From contig NZ_JAQTOD010000001.1 of assembly GCF_028713515.1 (NCBI RefSeq), forward strand, positions 310,001-374,000: a DNA stretch of 64,000 nt. The letters run 5' to 3'. The DNA comes from Sulfurimonas sp. (GTDB lineage: Bacteria > Campylobacterota > Campylobacteria > Campylobacterales > Sulfurimonadaceae). How positions within the stretch are numbered: the first letter of the stretch is position 1; each line of letters opens with the position of its first letter. The notes below the pieces were generated by a model. The model ran no database searches. It saw only the letters and a program-made list of their open reading frames with translations, and was not told where the DNA came from. This document shows, piece by piece, positions 18,801-25,257 of the stretch. The translations under genes and the position numbers were made by a program.

Positions 18801-18864
18801 TATATTATTGATGTTAATGCCGGCGCTTTTGCAATATGTGAAGCATGACACCGCTAAAAACTAG
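15832..18864 (+). CDS. CusA/CzcA-like heavy-metal RND efflux pump
   Basis: The inner-membrane proton-driven pump of the operon. With ATG at 15832 (rather than the track start at 15796 inside the adaptor) it has 1010 aa and begins MQRLANFFIKNFLAVLLF, as expected for the first RND helix. Twelve hydrophobic segments and two large periplasmic loops are visible. The proton-relay residues of the heavy-metal (HME) subfamily are present in helix 4, DFGIIVDIPLIVIE (Asp389, Asp395, Glu402). The stretch VDIPLIV departs from the usual VDGAVI, which is unusual. SEFLPKMDEGNLYIR is another HME signature. Substrate is probably a metal cation (Cu/Ag, Zn, Co or Cd); this is inference. Confidence 0.93.
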   Translation: MQRLANFFIKNFLAVLLFTAIAVAVSILIVRDLNIEAFPDPAPPILEIVTTNEGHSAEEIEKQITAPLEIALAGMPGLDNVNSVSLYGLSDIKCKFSYDVSYKDARQEVLNRLAQADLPVGVTPEIIPSAIGEIMRYQVKGNRSMTELRTYQDWVVSRYLKTVPNIADIGSYGGTIKAYSVVVRPDDLVKYKISLSTVIEALSKSNVNVGGRVLEFGDQYYTIRGVGLIKTVKDIENTIVATIANHPIFVKNIADVSISAMPRTGLVGLDKSNDIVMGVVVLRKNAPSVAAMDELHRKIDELNNGILPKDIKVVPFYDRQDLLHTVVDKLKETASVGMILVFVVILIFLGDLRAALIVAAIIPMSLLYTLALMAYQHESANLLSLGAIDFGIIVDIPLIVIENYFRLKHQGREHTFAILETASEVGKPIMFAILIIFLAFIPLFAMKGAESQIFLPMAKTYVYAIAFAFILTFSFLLASKFSFLVNSHERVSPILERLKEKYMQSVSRITSKMALIATGVIFALTILIGTTLGSEFLPKMDEGNLYIRAIFPYSISLNKSYENSKKMRDILAKYPEVKTIEFQAGRPEDGTDPTGPFNTEYFVKLKDYKDWHRGISKEELEKEIRQALRTSFPIADISVSQYIEDNLAEAMSGVKGENSIKIFGDDLFILDRLAKEIESKIKKIDGVIDVGIFKETGQPSLIIEANRERAALYGVDVQELMDVISSSLDGRAITKIIEQDKRFDLVVRFPDYYRKSIENIKDIPIVLENGGIVPLSKITEIYYDTGASFIYRENFKRLIPIKFAVASNDLSGTVAKVQDVIRTVKMPEGYLTSLSGRFEQMQSAFGRLKVMTPSALFLITLVLFIYFGSLRNTFIILTAALFSVFGGLIFLMFLGQSLSVSASVGFISILGVSILNASIFVIHYLQLRDNGQNMEMAIFKTASDKFRAILMTGLTASIGLLPATLATGVGSQVQKPLAIVVVGGMLIGTFILLMLMPALLQYVKHDTAKN

Positions 18865-18865
18865 A

Positions 18866-18891
18866 GTATTTCCATTTTTAAGTGGAAATAC
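18866..18891 (+). terminator. Hairpin between the RND pump and pilT
   Basis: GTATTTCCA / TGGAAATAC forms a perfect 9-bp stem with an 8-nt loop, starting two bases after the pump stop codon. It lies between convergent genes and probably ends the efflux operon. The T tract after it is interrupted. Confidence 0.6.
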
Positions 18892-18927
18892 CAATGAGAT
18901 AATTGGAATTTTTATATTATTTTGAAG

Positions 18928-20010
18928 CTAGAGTGCAGCTATTATCTTCATTAACTCTTCCGGTCTATTTGAGCTTTTAATGGCGGTTTCTTTTGATATA
19001 ACCCTTTTTTGTAGAAGTGTTATAAGTTCATCAGTTTGTGTGGTCATATGCGTCTCAGCTTGGTTTAGTTGCATTTGAGAGTAAATCTGATGAACTTTAT
19101 CTTCTCTAATAATATTTTGAATAGCTGGATTTGTAATTAATACCTCTTGTGTTGAGACGATTCCACCGCCGATTCTTGGCATAAGAGATTGAGAAATAAT
19201 TGCGATAAGAGAGGATGAGAGTTGGGCTCTAACTTGAGCTTGTTCACCCGCATCAAAAACATCTATAATACGATTTATGGTTGCAGGTGCTGAATTTGTG
19301 TGTAGTGTTCCAAATACGATATGCCCAGTTTCGGCCGCCGTTAGTGCCGCTGAAATAGTCTCCTTATCTCTCATCTCACCGATAAGTATAACATCTGGAT
19401 CTTGTCTTAGTGCAAATTTTAGTGCTGTTGCAAATGAAGCAGTGTTGTCGCCAACTTCTCTTTGCGAAAAGAGTGATTTGATGTTGCTGTGAACAAATTC
19501 AACTGGGTCCTCGATTGTTATAATATGTTTGTTTTCAGTTAGATTAATCTCATGCAACATTGAAGCTAGTGTAGTCGATTTACCACTACCAGTTGGTCCA
19601 GTTACTAAAATAAGCCCTTTTTCTTTTTTTACAAGCTCTTTAAAGATTGGGTTGTTGTTAAATTTTTCAAGTGGTGGTATCTCGATTGGAATCATACGAA
19701 ACGCACATGCAATCCCTCCGATAGTACGATAGTAGTTTGCGCGGAAACGACCAACATCTTCTAATTCAAAAGAGAAGTCAAGTTCATTTTTATCTTCAAA
19801 TATCTTTTTTTGCTTATCTTCAATAAGAGAATAAGCCATCTCTTCAACCTCTTTCGCGGTCAATATGGGCAAATTTAGCGGCTTCAGTGCCTTGTCTATT
19901 CTTATCTGTGGTTCACTGCCTGGAACAAGGTGCAAGTCTGAAGACTTAAAATGTAGAACACTTTTTAATAATTTTTTTATATCAATAGATTTTTTTACCT
20001 CTTCACTCAC
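18928..20010 (-). CDS. pilT: PilT, type IV pilus retraction ATPase
   Basis: A hexameric AAA+-like secretion ATPase that retracts type IV pili. The N-terminal PAS-like domain (SDLHLVPGSEPQIRIDKALKPL) is followed by Walker A GPTGSGKSTT, the Asp box IITIEDPVEFVH, Walker B RQDPDVILIGEMRD and the His box TGHIVFGTLHTNSA. The AIRNLIRE-like C-terminal region of PilT appears as AIQNIIREDKVHQIYSQMQ. Length 360 aa is typical. Pilin and assembly genes are not in the window. It is encoded leftwards behind gatC with a 98-bp gap. Confidence 0.95.
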   Translation of the reverse strand: MSEEVKKSIDIKKLLKSVLHFKSSDLHLVPGSEPQIRIDKALKPLNLPILTAKEVEEMAYSLIEDKQKKIFEDKNELDFSFELEDVGRFRANYYRTIGGIACAFRMIPIEIPPLEKFNNNPIFKELVKKEKGLILVTGPTGSGKSTTLASMLHEINLTENKHIITIEDPVEFVHSNIKSLFSQREVGDNTASFATALKFALRQDPDVILIGEMRDKETISAALTAAETGHIVFGTLHTNSAPATINRIIDVFDAGEQAQVRAQLSSSLIAIISQSLMPRIGGGIVSTQEVLITNPAIQNIIREDKVHQIYSQMQLNQAETHMTTQTDELITLLQKRVISKETAIKSSNRPEELMKIIAAL

Positions 20011-20108
20011 AATAATCCCTTTTTTTGTTTTTTACTAAAGTTTTATTTTCTATATCTAAAGAATTAAATTTATTATATCCTACTACATGTTTAAAACAAG
20101 CTTTGCTG

Positions 20109-20399
20109 TTACTCTATAATTTTTGGAACAATAAAAAAATTATCCTGAGATAGTGGCGCATTTTTAAGTATATTTTCGTTTATTGTACCATCTAATTGTA
20201 CTGTATCTTCTCTTAGATGCGTAGCTTCATTGCCCACAGCAAATTTGCTATCAATCTCATTTGTATTTAATTCACTTAAATTATCAACAAAGTTAACAAT
20301 CTCTGATAGTTGAGTTATAATCTGCTCTCTTTTATCATCAGAAATTTTTAAAAATGATAATTTTTCTAATTTTGTCAACAACGCGTCATCTACTTGCAT
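20109..20399 (-). CDS. gatC: GatC, Asp/Glu-tRNA amidotransferase subunit C
   Basis: The small subunit of GatCAB, which converts mischarged Glu-tRNAGln or Asp-tRNAAsn to the amidated forms. The 96-aa protein shows the family pattern LTKLEKLSFLKISDDKREQIITQLSEIVNFVDNLSELNT, then LREDTVQ and the C-terminal NAPLSQDNFFIVPKIIE. Length is normal. gatA and gatB are not adjacent, which is common in Campylobacterota. It is divergent from the YfgM-like gene, sharing a roughly 110-bp intergenic region. Confidence 0.93.
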   Translation of the reverse strand: MQVDDALLTKLEKLSFLKISDDKREQIITQLSEIVNFVDNLSELNTNEIDSKFAVGNEATHLREDTVQLDGTINENILKNAPLSQDNFFIVPKIIE

Positions 20400-20512
20400 A
20401 TATAATCCTTATTTTGATGATAGAATTTTAACTAAAAAATCCATCTAATTGATGTAACTTTAACAAACTATGCGATACTATTTTGAATATTTTATAGATA
20501 GAGGAATGTTTT

Positions 20513-21100
20513 TTGAGCTTAAAAGATAATATTAATATGGTAAAAGAAGAGCTAAGCTCTGAAGAGAAATTTTTTGAAAAAGCGATAGTCACTGAGAGAT
20601 TTATTAAGAAATATAAAAAACCAATGATTGCTTTAGTTGTTATGGTTATTTTGTTTATTGGTGTAAATATTGCCTATGAGATAAATAAAAATACTAAAAT
20701 TAGAGATGCAAATATAGCACTAGATAGTCTTCTTTTAAATCCAAAAGATGGCGATGTTTCAAATGATTTGAAATCTTTAAGTCCCAATCTTTATGAAGTG
20801 TGGAGTTTTTCGCAAGCAGTTGCAAATAAAGATTTAACAACTATGAAGAAATTAGAAAACTCACAAGCACCACTAATTGGAGATTTGGCTAAATATGAGC
20901 TGGCAAATAGTGTATCTTCTCTTGATGAGTACGCTTCGACACAAGGCGCTATATTCAAAGATTTAGCGCTAATTAGAAGTGCAATTATGTTGATGAATGA
21001 AAATAAAATAGAAGACGCTCATAACAAACTTCTAAAAATACCAAAAGAGTCACCTTTAAGTAAAACAGCAAAGGCTCTTCTTCACTATGGCGTTAAGTAA
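20513..21100 (+). CDS. YfgM/TPR-like membrane-anchored protein, 195 aa
   Basis: A bitopic inner-membrane protein with a cytoplasmic N-terminus, a single helix at about residues 37-57 (PMIALVVMVILFIGVNIAYEIN) and a periplasmic helical region of TPR-like repeats ending in SPLSKTAKALLHYGVK. This topology and size resemble YfgM (TPR_21 family), a periplasmic chaperone ancillary to the translocon. The next gene encodes a BamB-like lipoprotein, which reproduces the yfgM-bamB order of gammaproteobacteria and supports the call. Overall similarity is weak, so this is inference. The start is TTG with GAGGA about 8 nt upstream. The stop overlaps the next start by 14 nt. Confidence 0.65.
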   Translation: MSLKDNINMVKEELSSEEKFFEKAIVTERFIKKYKKPMIALVVMVILFIGVNIAYEINKNTKIRDANIALDSLLLNPKDGDVSNDLKSLSPNLYEVWSFSQAVANKDLTTMKKLENSQAPLIGDLAKYELANSVSSLDEYASTQGAIFKDLALIRSAIMLMNENKIEDAHNKLLKIPKESPLSKTAKALLHYGVK

Positions 21101-22100
21101 AATTTTAAAGTTAATATATCTAGCATTTGTCGTAGCTGCTGCTATATTACTTAGTGCATGTAGCTCGAAAGAGATATATAAACCAAAGCTTATCTCTGGG
21201 AGTTGGGAAAATCACGGTAAAAGTGATGTTGTAATCAAAAAAATCGCTCAAGATGCTGCGTTAATTGAAGATAATAGGGTGTTGGCGCTAGATGTGGAGC
21301 AGAAGGTACACATATCTAAAAATGATAATTTAATAAGCTATAGTGATGGCTGGGTTATTAGCGCAGATATCGATGGAAATACAACACTGCATAATTTAGC
21401 AGATTTAAATAAAACTCAAAAATTTAGTCTAAAAAGAACAATAGCATCTGCGAGCGTAAAAGATGACACTCTTGCGGTACTTTTCTCAAACAATGAAATG
21501 GCTCTATATTCAATCTCAACTAAAGCAATGATTTTAAAGGAGAACGGTGATGCGCCAATTGCTGTAAATTCAAAAATTGTAAAACCATACTTTAAAGATG
21601 ATTTGGTAACTTTTTCAACTCTAGATGGAAAAATTGTTATTATAAACGCTAAAACAAAAAAGAAATTAAGAACAATTGTTGTTAGTGGAGAAGAGCAGTT
21701 TAACAATATTATCTATTTTGATATAGTTGATAACAAAATTATTGCGGCGACTGGATATAAGATACTCTCTCTAGCAGAAAAAGAGATTAGAGTTGCATAT
21801 GATATTAGAGGCGCAGTGAGTGATAAAGAAAATATTTTTATAACCACTAAACAGGGTGAGGTTATCTCTCTTACGCCAGAACTTAAAGAAAATGCAAAGA
21901 TAAAATTCCCTTTTGCGCATCTTTTAGGTATAGTAAATAGCGGTGACAAACTATACCTTTTAGAAAAAAGTGGTTATGTTATAGAAGTTGCTAAAAATCT
22001 ACTTGAGTATAGAGTTTATAAGGTAAGCATTGATGATGGGTATATATATCTATCAGGTAAAGTTTTTTATATAAATAACCAGTATATCTCAGCAGAGTAG
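21087..22100 (+). CDS. BamB-like beta-propeller lipoprotein
   Basis: An exported lipoprotein (LAFVVAAAILLSACSSKE, lipobox Cys about residue 25) followed by repeated short beta strands typical of a PQQ/YVTN-like propeller: VISADIDGNTTLHNLADLNKTQKF, VTFSTLDGKIVIINAKTKKKLRT, IFITTKQGEVISLTPEL. The 337-aa length and pairing with a YfgM-like gene suggest an analogue of BamB, the outer-membrane-protein assembly accessory factor. The sequence lacks the strong AxDxxTG...W repeats of enteric BamB, so the assignment is tentative. It overlaps the gene before and lies 4 bp from xerH. Confidence 0.65.
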   Translation: MALSKILKLIYLAFVVAAAILLSACSSKEIYKPKLISGSWENHGKSDVVIKKIAQDAALIEDNRVLALDVEQKVHISKNDNLISYSDGWVISADIDGNTTLHNLADLNKTQKFSLKRTIASASVKDDTLAVLFSNNEMALYSISTKAMILKENGDAPIAVNSKIVKPYFKDDLVTFSTLDGKIVIINAKTKKKLRTIVVSGEEQFNNIIYFDIVDNKIIAATGYKILSLAEKEIRVAYDIRGAVSDKENIFITTKQGEVISLTPELKENAKIKFPFAHLLGIVNSGDKLYLLEKSGYVIEVAKNLLEYRVYKVSIDDGYIYLSGKVFYINNQYISAE

Positions 22101-22104
22101 CCTA

Positions 22105-22932
22105 TTGTCTAATGAGCTAGAAGCTTTTATAGAGTACATTAGCGTTATACGAGCCTTAAGCAAGAAGAGCATAGAGGCATATAAAAGTGATTTACTCGCT
22201 TTGGAGCATGGACTCAATAGACCACTTGTAAAGCTAGACTCGAGTACTCTCTTTGGTTTTTTGGGGGTCTACAAAAATAAAAGAACACTAAACAGAAAGC
22301 TCTCTTCAGTAAATGCTTTTTTTGATTTTTGCTATAAAAATCAATTTTCAGATGAAAAAACAAAGCTAAAATTTTCCAAAATAGCTAAATTACTGCCTAA
22401 ATTTTTATCATACAAAGAGATACAAACATCACTTGATTTGATTGATAGAAACTCATGGATTGGGGCTAGAGACTATGCTTTAATTTTATTTTTATATGCA
22501 ACAGGAGCTAGGATTAGTGAGTGCTTGGCTTTAAAGAGAGATGATATAGATGGCGATTGGCTTCATATACGAGAAACAAAAGGTGATAAAGAGAGAATGG
22601 TTCCGGTTGCTAAAGTTGCAATAAGTGCAGTTGAGCTTTATATGCAGGCAAGAGAGAGTAAAAATGAGTATATCTGGTGTAACTACAAAGGCGAAAAACT
22701 TAGCAGAATCTCTGCATATAAAATAACTCAAAAACATTTAGGAGTCTCTCCGCATGTGCTTCGCCACTCTTATGCGACATCGCTTATTTCTGGTGGAGCA
22801 GACTTAAGGATAGTGCAAGAGTTGCTTGGTCATGCTTCGCTTTTAACGACACAAATATATACTCATATACAAAAAGAGAATCTAAAAGAGACAGTAGAAG
22901 TCTGTCATCCGATGGCAAAAATTGATTTTTAA
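22105..22932 (+). CDS. xerH: XerH-type tyrosine recombinase
   Basis: A site-specific recombinase that resolves chromosome dimers; Campylobacterota use a single recombinase (XerH) in place of XerC/XerD. The N-terminal SAM-like DNA-binding domain covers about residues 1-90. The catalytic domain has the full set: Arg in TGARISECLAL, Lys in ETKGDKERMVP, His-x-x-Arg in SPHVLRHSYATSLI, His in LLGHASLLTTQ, and nucleophile Tyr in IYTHI. Length 275 aa is typical for chromosomal Xer rather than phage integrases. It starts with TTG, 4 bp after the BamB-like gene. A 29-bp near-palindrome lies 48 bp after the stop. Confidence 0.9.
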   Translation: MSNELEAFIEYISVIRALSKKSIEAYKSDLLALEHGLNRPLVKLDSSTLFGFLGVYKNKRTLNRKLSSVNAFFDFCYKNQFSDEKTKLKFSKIAKLLPKFLSYKEIQTSLDLIDRNSWIGARDYALILFLYATGARISECLALKRDDIDGDWLHIRETKGDKERMVPVAKVAISAVELYMQARESKNEYIWCNYKGEKLSRISAYKITQKHLGVSPHVLRHSYATSLISGGADLRIVQELLGHASLLTTQIYTHIQKENLKETVEVCHPMAKIDF

Positions 22933-22979
22933 TACCTCCTTATTGCTAGAAATTATCTATCTATTTAAGGTAAGAAATG

Positions 22980-23008
22980 AGAAATAGTATATTTTCAAAA
23001 CTATTTCT
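22980..23008 (+). terminator. Inverted repeat downstream of xerH
   Basis: AGAAATAGT / ACTATTTCT forms a 9-bp perfect stem (10 of 11 matches if extended) around an 11-nt centre. It is followed by AAAATCACTATTTTTTATT, which fits an intrinsic terminator. The dimensions (two ~11-bp arms, 7-bp centre) also resemble a Xer recombination site; see findings. Confidence 0.5.
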
Positions 23009-23112
23009 AAAATCACTATTTTTTATTCAAAACAATTATGCCACACATTCTGATGTAGTGCAGATATGACACTTTTTATATAAATTTTCTAAAAAATCAT
23101 GGAGATAATTAG

Positions 23113-23619
23113 ATGAAAAAGAGACTTGCGCCCTTTATGATTATTACTATAATATCAATAGCTATTGTTGCTACATTTTTATCCCTCGCATCTGTAAAAA
23201 AATTTATTGTTACCAAAGATGGTGATTTAGCGCAGCTCCCCATTGCTATGCAGATAGATACATTTCAGGATGGCGATTGTGGTATGGTTATAAATGACCT
23301 AAAAGATGCTTCACAAGTTATATCAAAAAGTGGAAAAGTTTGGTTTTTTCATGACCACGGTGGAATGGCGAAGTGGCTAGAAGACAAAGAGTTTAAAGAT
23401 GGTGCAAAAATATGGGTTATGAGTAGAGATACAAAAAAATGGATAGATGGCAGAGTGGCTCACTACTCATTGAGTGATAAAACGGCTATGGGAAATGGAT
23501 TTGGAGCTTATGAAAATAGTAGAGAAGAGTATGTTGATTTTGATACAATGCGACTTAAGATGTTAAGGGGAGAGACGCTTCGTAATCCACTTATAAGAAA
23601 ACAACTCTCAGGAAAATAG
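23113..23619 (+). CDS. NosL-like exported metal-site protein, 168 aa
   Basis: A small protein with an N-terminal membrane anchor or signal (APFMIITIISIAIVATFLSLASV). A core resembles NosL, the copper-binding accessory protein of nitrous oxide reductase: GDCGMVINDLKDASQVISKSGKVWFFHDHGGMAKWLEDKEF. In NosL the motif is C-x-x-C-G-M; here only the second Cys and the Met remain (DCGM). No lipobox Cys is visible. No nosZ genes are in the window, but Sulfurimonas-type organisms commonly respire nitrous oxide. The next gene (TauE/SafE-like) lies 9 bp away. Role in Cu handling is inference. GGAGA precedes the ATG. Confidence 0.72.
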   Translation: MKKRLAPFMIITIISIAIVATFLSLASVKKFIVTKDGDLAQLPIAMQIDTFQDGDCGMVINDLKDASQVISKSGKVWFFHDHGGMAKWLEDKEFKDGAKIWVMSRDTKKWIDGRVAHYSLSDKTAMGNGFGAYENSREEYVDFDTMRLKMLRGETLRNPLIRKQLSGK

Positions 23620-23628
23620 CAAAATAGT

Positions 23629-24354
23629 ATGGAAACCGTAAATATATTAACAATTATAAGCATAGCTTTTCTTGGCTCTTTTGGGCACTGCATCGGGATG
23701 TGTGGCGGAATTGTTTTGGCATATTCAACCATAAAGATTGAGCCAAAAAGCTCTAAAGTATCTCAAGGAGTAGCGCATCTGCTTTACTCTTTTGGCAGAG
23801 TTTTTACATACACGATTCTCGGCGCAATATTTGGAGCGCTCGGTGGCGTGGTAACTTTTAGCAACAATGCAAATGGAGTACTTTTTCTAGTAGCAGGTTT
23901 AGCTATGATTCTTGCAGGACTCTCTCTCATGGGAAAGATAAAGTTTTTAACTCTAATAGAACACTCTTTTTCGTCATCATCTATATATAAAGAAGCCTTT
24001 AGAGCAGTTCTTAACTCTCACTCAAATTCCAGCTTTTTTATACTTGGAATGTTAAATGGACTGCTGCCGTGTGGGTTTGTTTACTTTTTTGCAATCACTG
24101 CTGCAAGTACGGCAAGCCCATTTTATGGAGCGTTTGTGATGATGATTTTTGGGCTGAGTACCACTCCTGCAATGTTTTCTCTTGGCTTTTTAACAACTCT
24201 CTCAAGTGCTACAAACTTTAGAAATATGATGATGAGCTTATCCTCTTTTGCTGTAATAATATATGGTGTATTTACTGTCTATAAGGGATACGACTATATA
24301 ACAAGACCAACAAAATCTATTACAGAGTGTCATGTTAACAGTAAGCTTAACTAG
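23629..24354 (+). CDS. TauE/SafE-like (UreH/DsbD-type) membrane protein
   Basis: A 241-aa membrane protein with six hydrophobic segments of the sulfite exporter TauE/SafE or UreH-like transmembrane family. The hallmark is the GHCIGMCGGIVLAY motif in the first helix. A second conserved motif, NGLLPCGFVYFFAITAA, follows the central loop. Relatives often sit with cytochrome oxidase maturation (ccoGHIS) or metal-handling genes and are thought to move copper or reducing equivalents. Next to a NosL-like protein, a metal or redox role is plausible, but the substrate cannot be read from sequence. Confidence 0.82.
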   Translation: METVNILTIISIAFLGSFGHCIGMCGGIVLAYSTIKIEPKSSKVSQGVAHLLYSFGRVFTYTILGAIFGALGGVVTFSNNANGVLFLVAGLAMILAGLSLMGKIKFLTLIEHSFSSSSIYKEAFRAVLNSHSNSSFFILGMLNGLLPCGFVYFFAITAASTASPFYGAFVMMIFGLSTTPAMFSLGFLTTLSSATNFRNMMMSLSSFAVIIYGVFTVYKGYDYITRPTKSITECHVNSKLN

Positions 24355-24356
24355 CC

Positions 24357-24378
24357 TTATGTATCTATGTGTACATAA
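24357..24378. repeat. Inverted repeat between the TauE-like and HDOD genes
   Basis: TTATGTA / TACATAA, perfect 7-bp arms around an 8-nt centre, two bases after the TauE-like stop and upstream of the HDOD promoter. It could be a weak terminator or an operator; the sequence alone does not decide. Confidence 0.35.
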
Positions 24379-24409
24379 TTTGTTGAGTCTGGTATAAGTA
24401 AGTTGATGA

Positions 24410-24415
24410 TATAAT
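24410..24415 (+). promoter_or_regulatory. Probable -10 box for the HDOD gene
   Basis: A perfect TATAAT lies 24 bp upstream of the TTG start, in a T/A-rich context. Campylobacterota sigma-70 promoters usually lack a conserved -35 box, so only the -10 is assigned. Confidence 0.5.
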
Positions 24416-24438
24416 AAACCTAAAAAAAGGCGCTTTGA

Positions 24439-25248
24439 TTGAAAACTTCTATAGCTGATAGTATTAAATCCCTTCCTCCGCTCTCAACAACAATCCTTGA
24501 AGTAAATAGAATATATGCTGATGATAGTTCCACAATAAGTGAGATGGCAAAAGCTATAGAAAAAGACCCAATGATTGTTGCAAATATTTTAAAAACAGCA
24601 AGCTCTCCACTTTATAATTTTAGTAAAGAGATAACAAGTGTTGCGCAAGCTGTCTCTCTTTTTGGAATGAGTATGACTCGCTCAATAGTCGTAGGTAATT
24701 CCATAAGGAAACTCTTAAATGTAGATATGCAACCATACAGAATAACTTCAGAAGAGTTTGCCCGTATATCATCGCTTCAAGCTGCACTAATGCTTAGATG
24801 GTATAAGAAAGTTGATGCTAAAAAAGCAGAAAAATTATATTTAGCAGCTTTTTTGCAAGAGACGGGAAAAATTATTATAGCTAGTGAGATTATTCAGCAA
24901 GATGAGATGACGAGTTTTGCCAGTGAGATAGAAAACTCAAATAATATAGCGGCAGTTGAAAAATCTTATACAGAGCATACATGTGGTGAAATTGCAGCTA
25001 TTGTGTTTAATCATTGGGGTTTTGATGGAGAATTTATAGATATGATAAAGTACTCAGATAACCCACTCTCTGCTCCATCCGCGACTAAAGAGTATGCAAC
25101 GGCTCTAAATATAGTAAAAACAATAATACCAATCAATAAGCCACTTAGTGAAGTTGCTATAAATATCGGACTCAATAAAGCAATGGAAGCTGGCTATGAT
25201 CATGAGATACTTGAAGATGCCATTGATGATGTATTAGATTTGCTGTAG
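24439..25248 (+). CDS. HDOD domain protein
   Basis: A 269-aa signalling-type protein made of an HDOD domain (PF08668-like). Typical features are the start IKSLPPLSTTILEVNRIYADD and the segments IEKDPMIVANILKTASSPLYN and VAQAVSLFGMSMTRSIVVGNSIR. LAAFLQETGKIIIASEI occupies the place of the HD motif, and no catalytic His-Asp pair is present, as usual for HDOD. Stand-alone HDOD proteins act in regulatory roles in chemotaxis, motility or c-di-GMP signalling; the specific role is unknown. It starts with TTG after AAAAAGGCG. polA follows after 9 bp. Confidence 0.88.
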   Translation: MKTSIADSIKSLPPLSTTILEVNRIYADDSSTISEMAKAIEKDPMIVANILKTASSPLYNFSKEITSVAQAVSLFGMSMTRSIVVGNSIRKLLNVDMQPYRITSEEFARISSLQAALMLRWYKKVDAKKAEKLYLAAFLQETGKIIIASEIIQQDEMTSFASEIENSNNIAAVEKSYTEHTCGEIAAIVFNHWGFDGEFIDMIKYSDNPLSAPSATKEYATALNIVKTIIPINKPLSEVAINIGLNKAMEAGYDHEILEDAIDDVLDLL

Positions 25249-25257
25249 AGAGATTTT

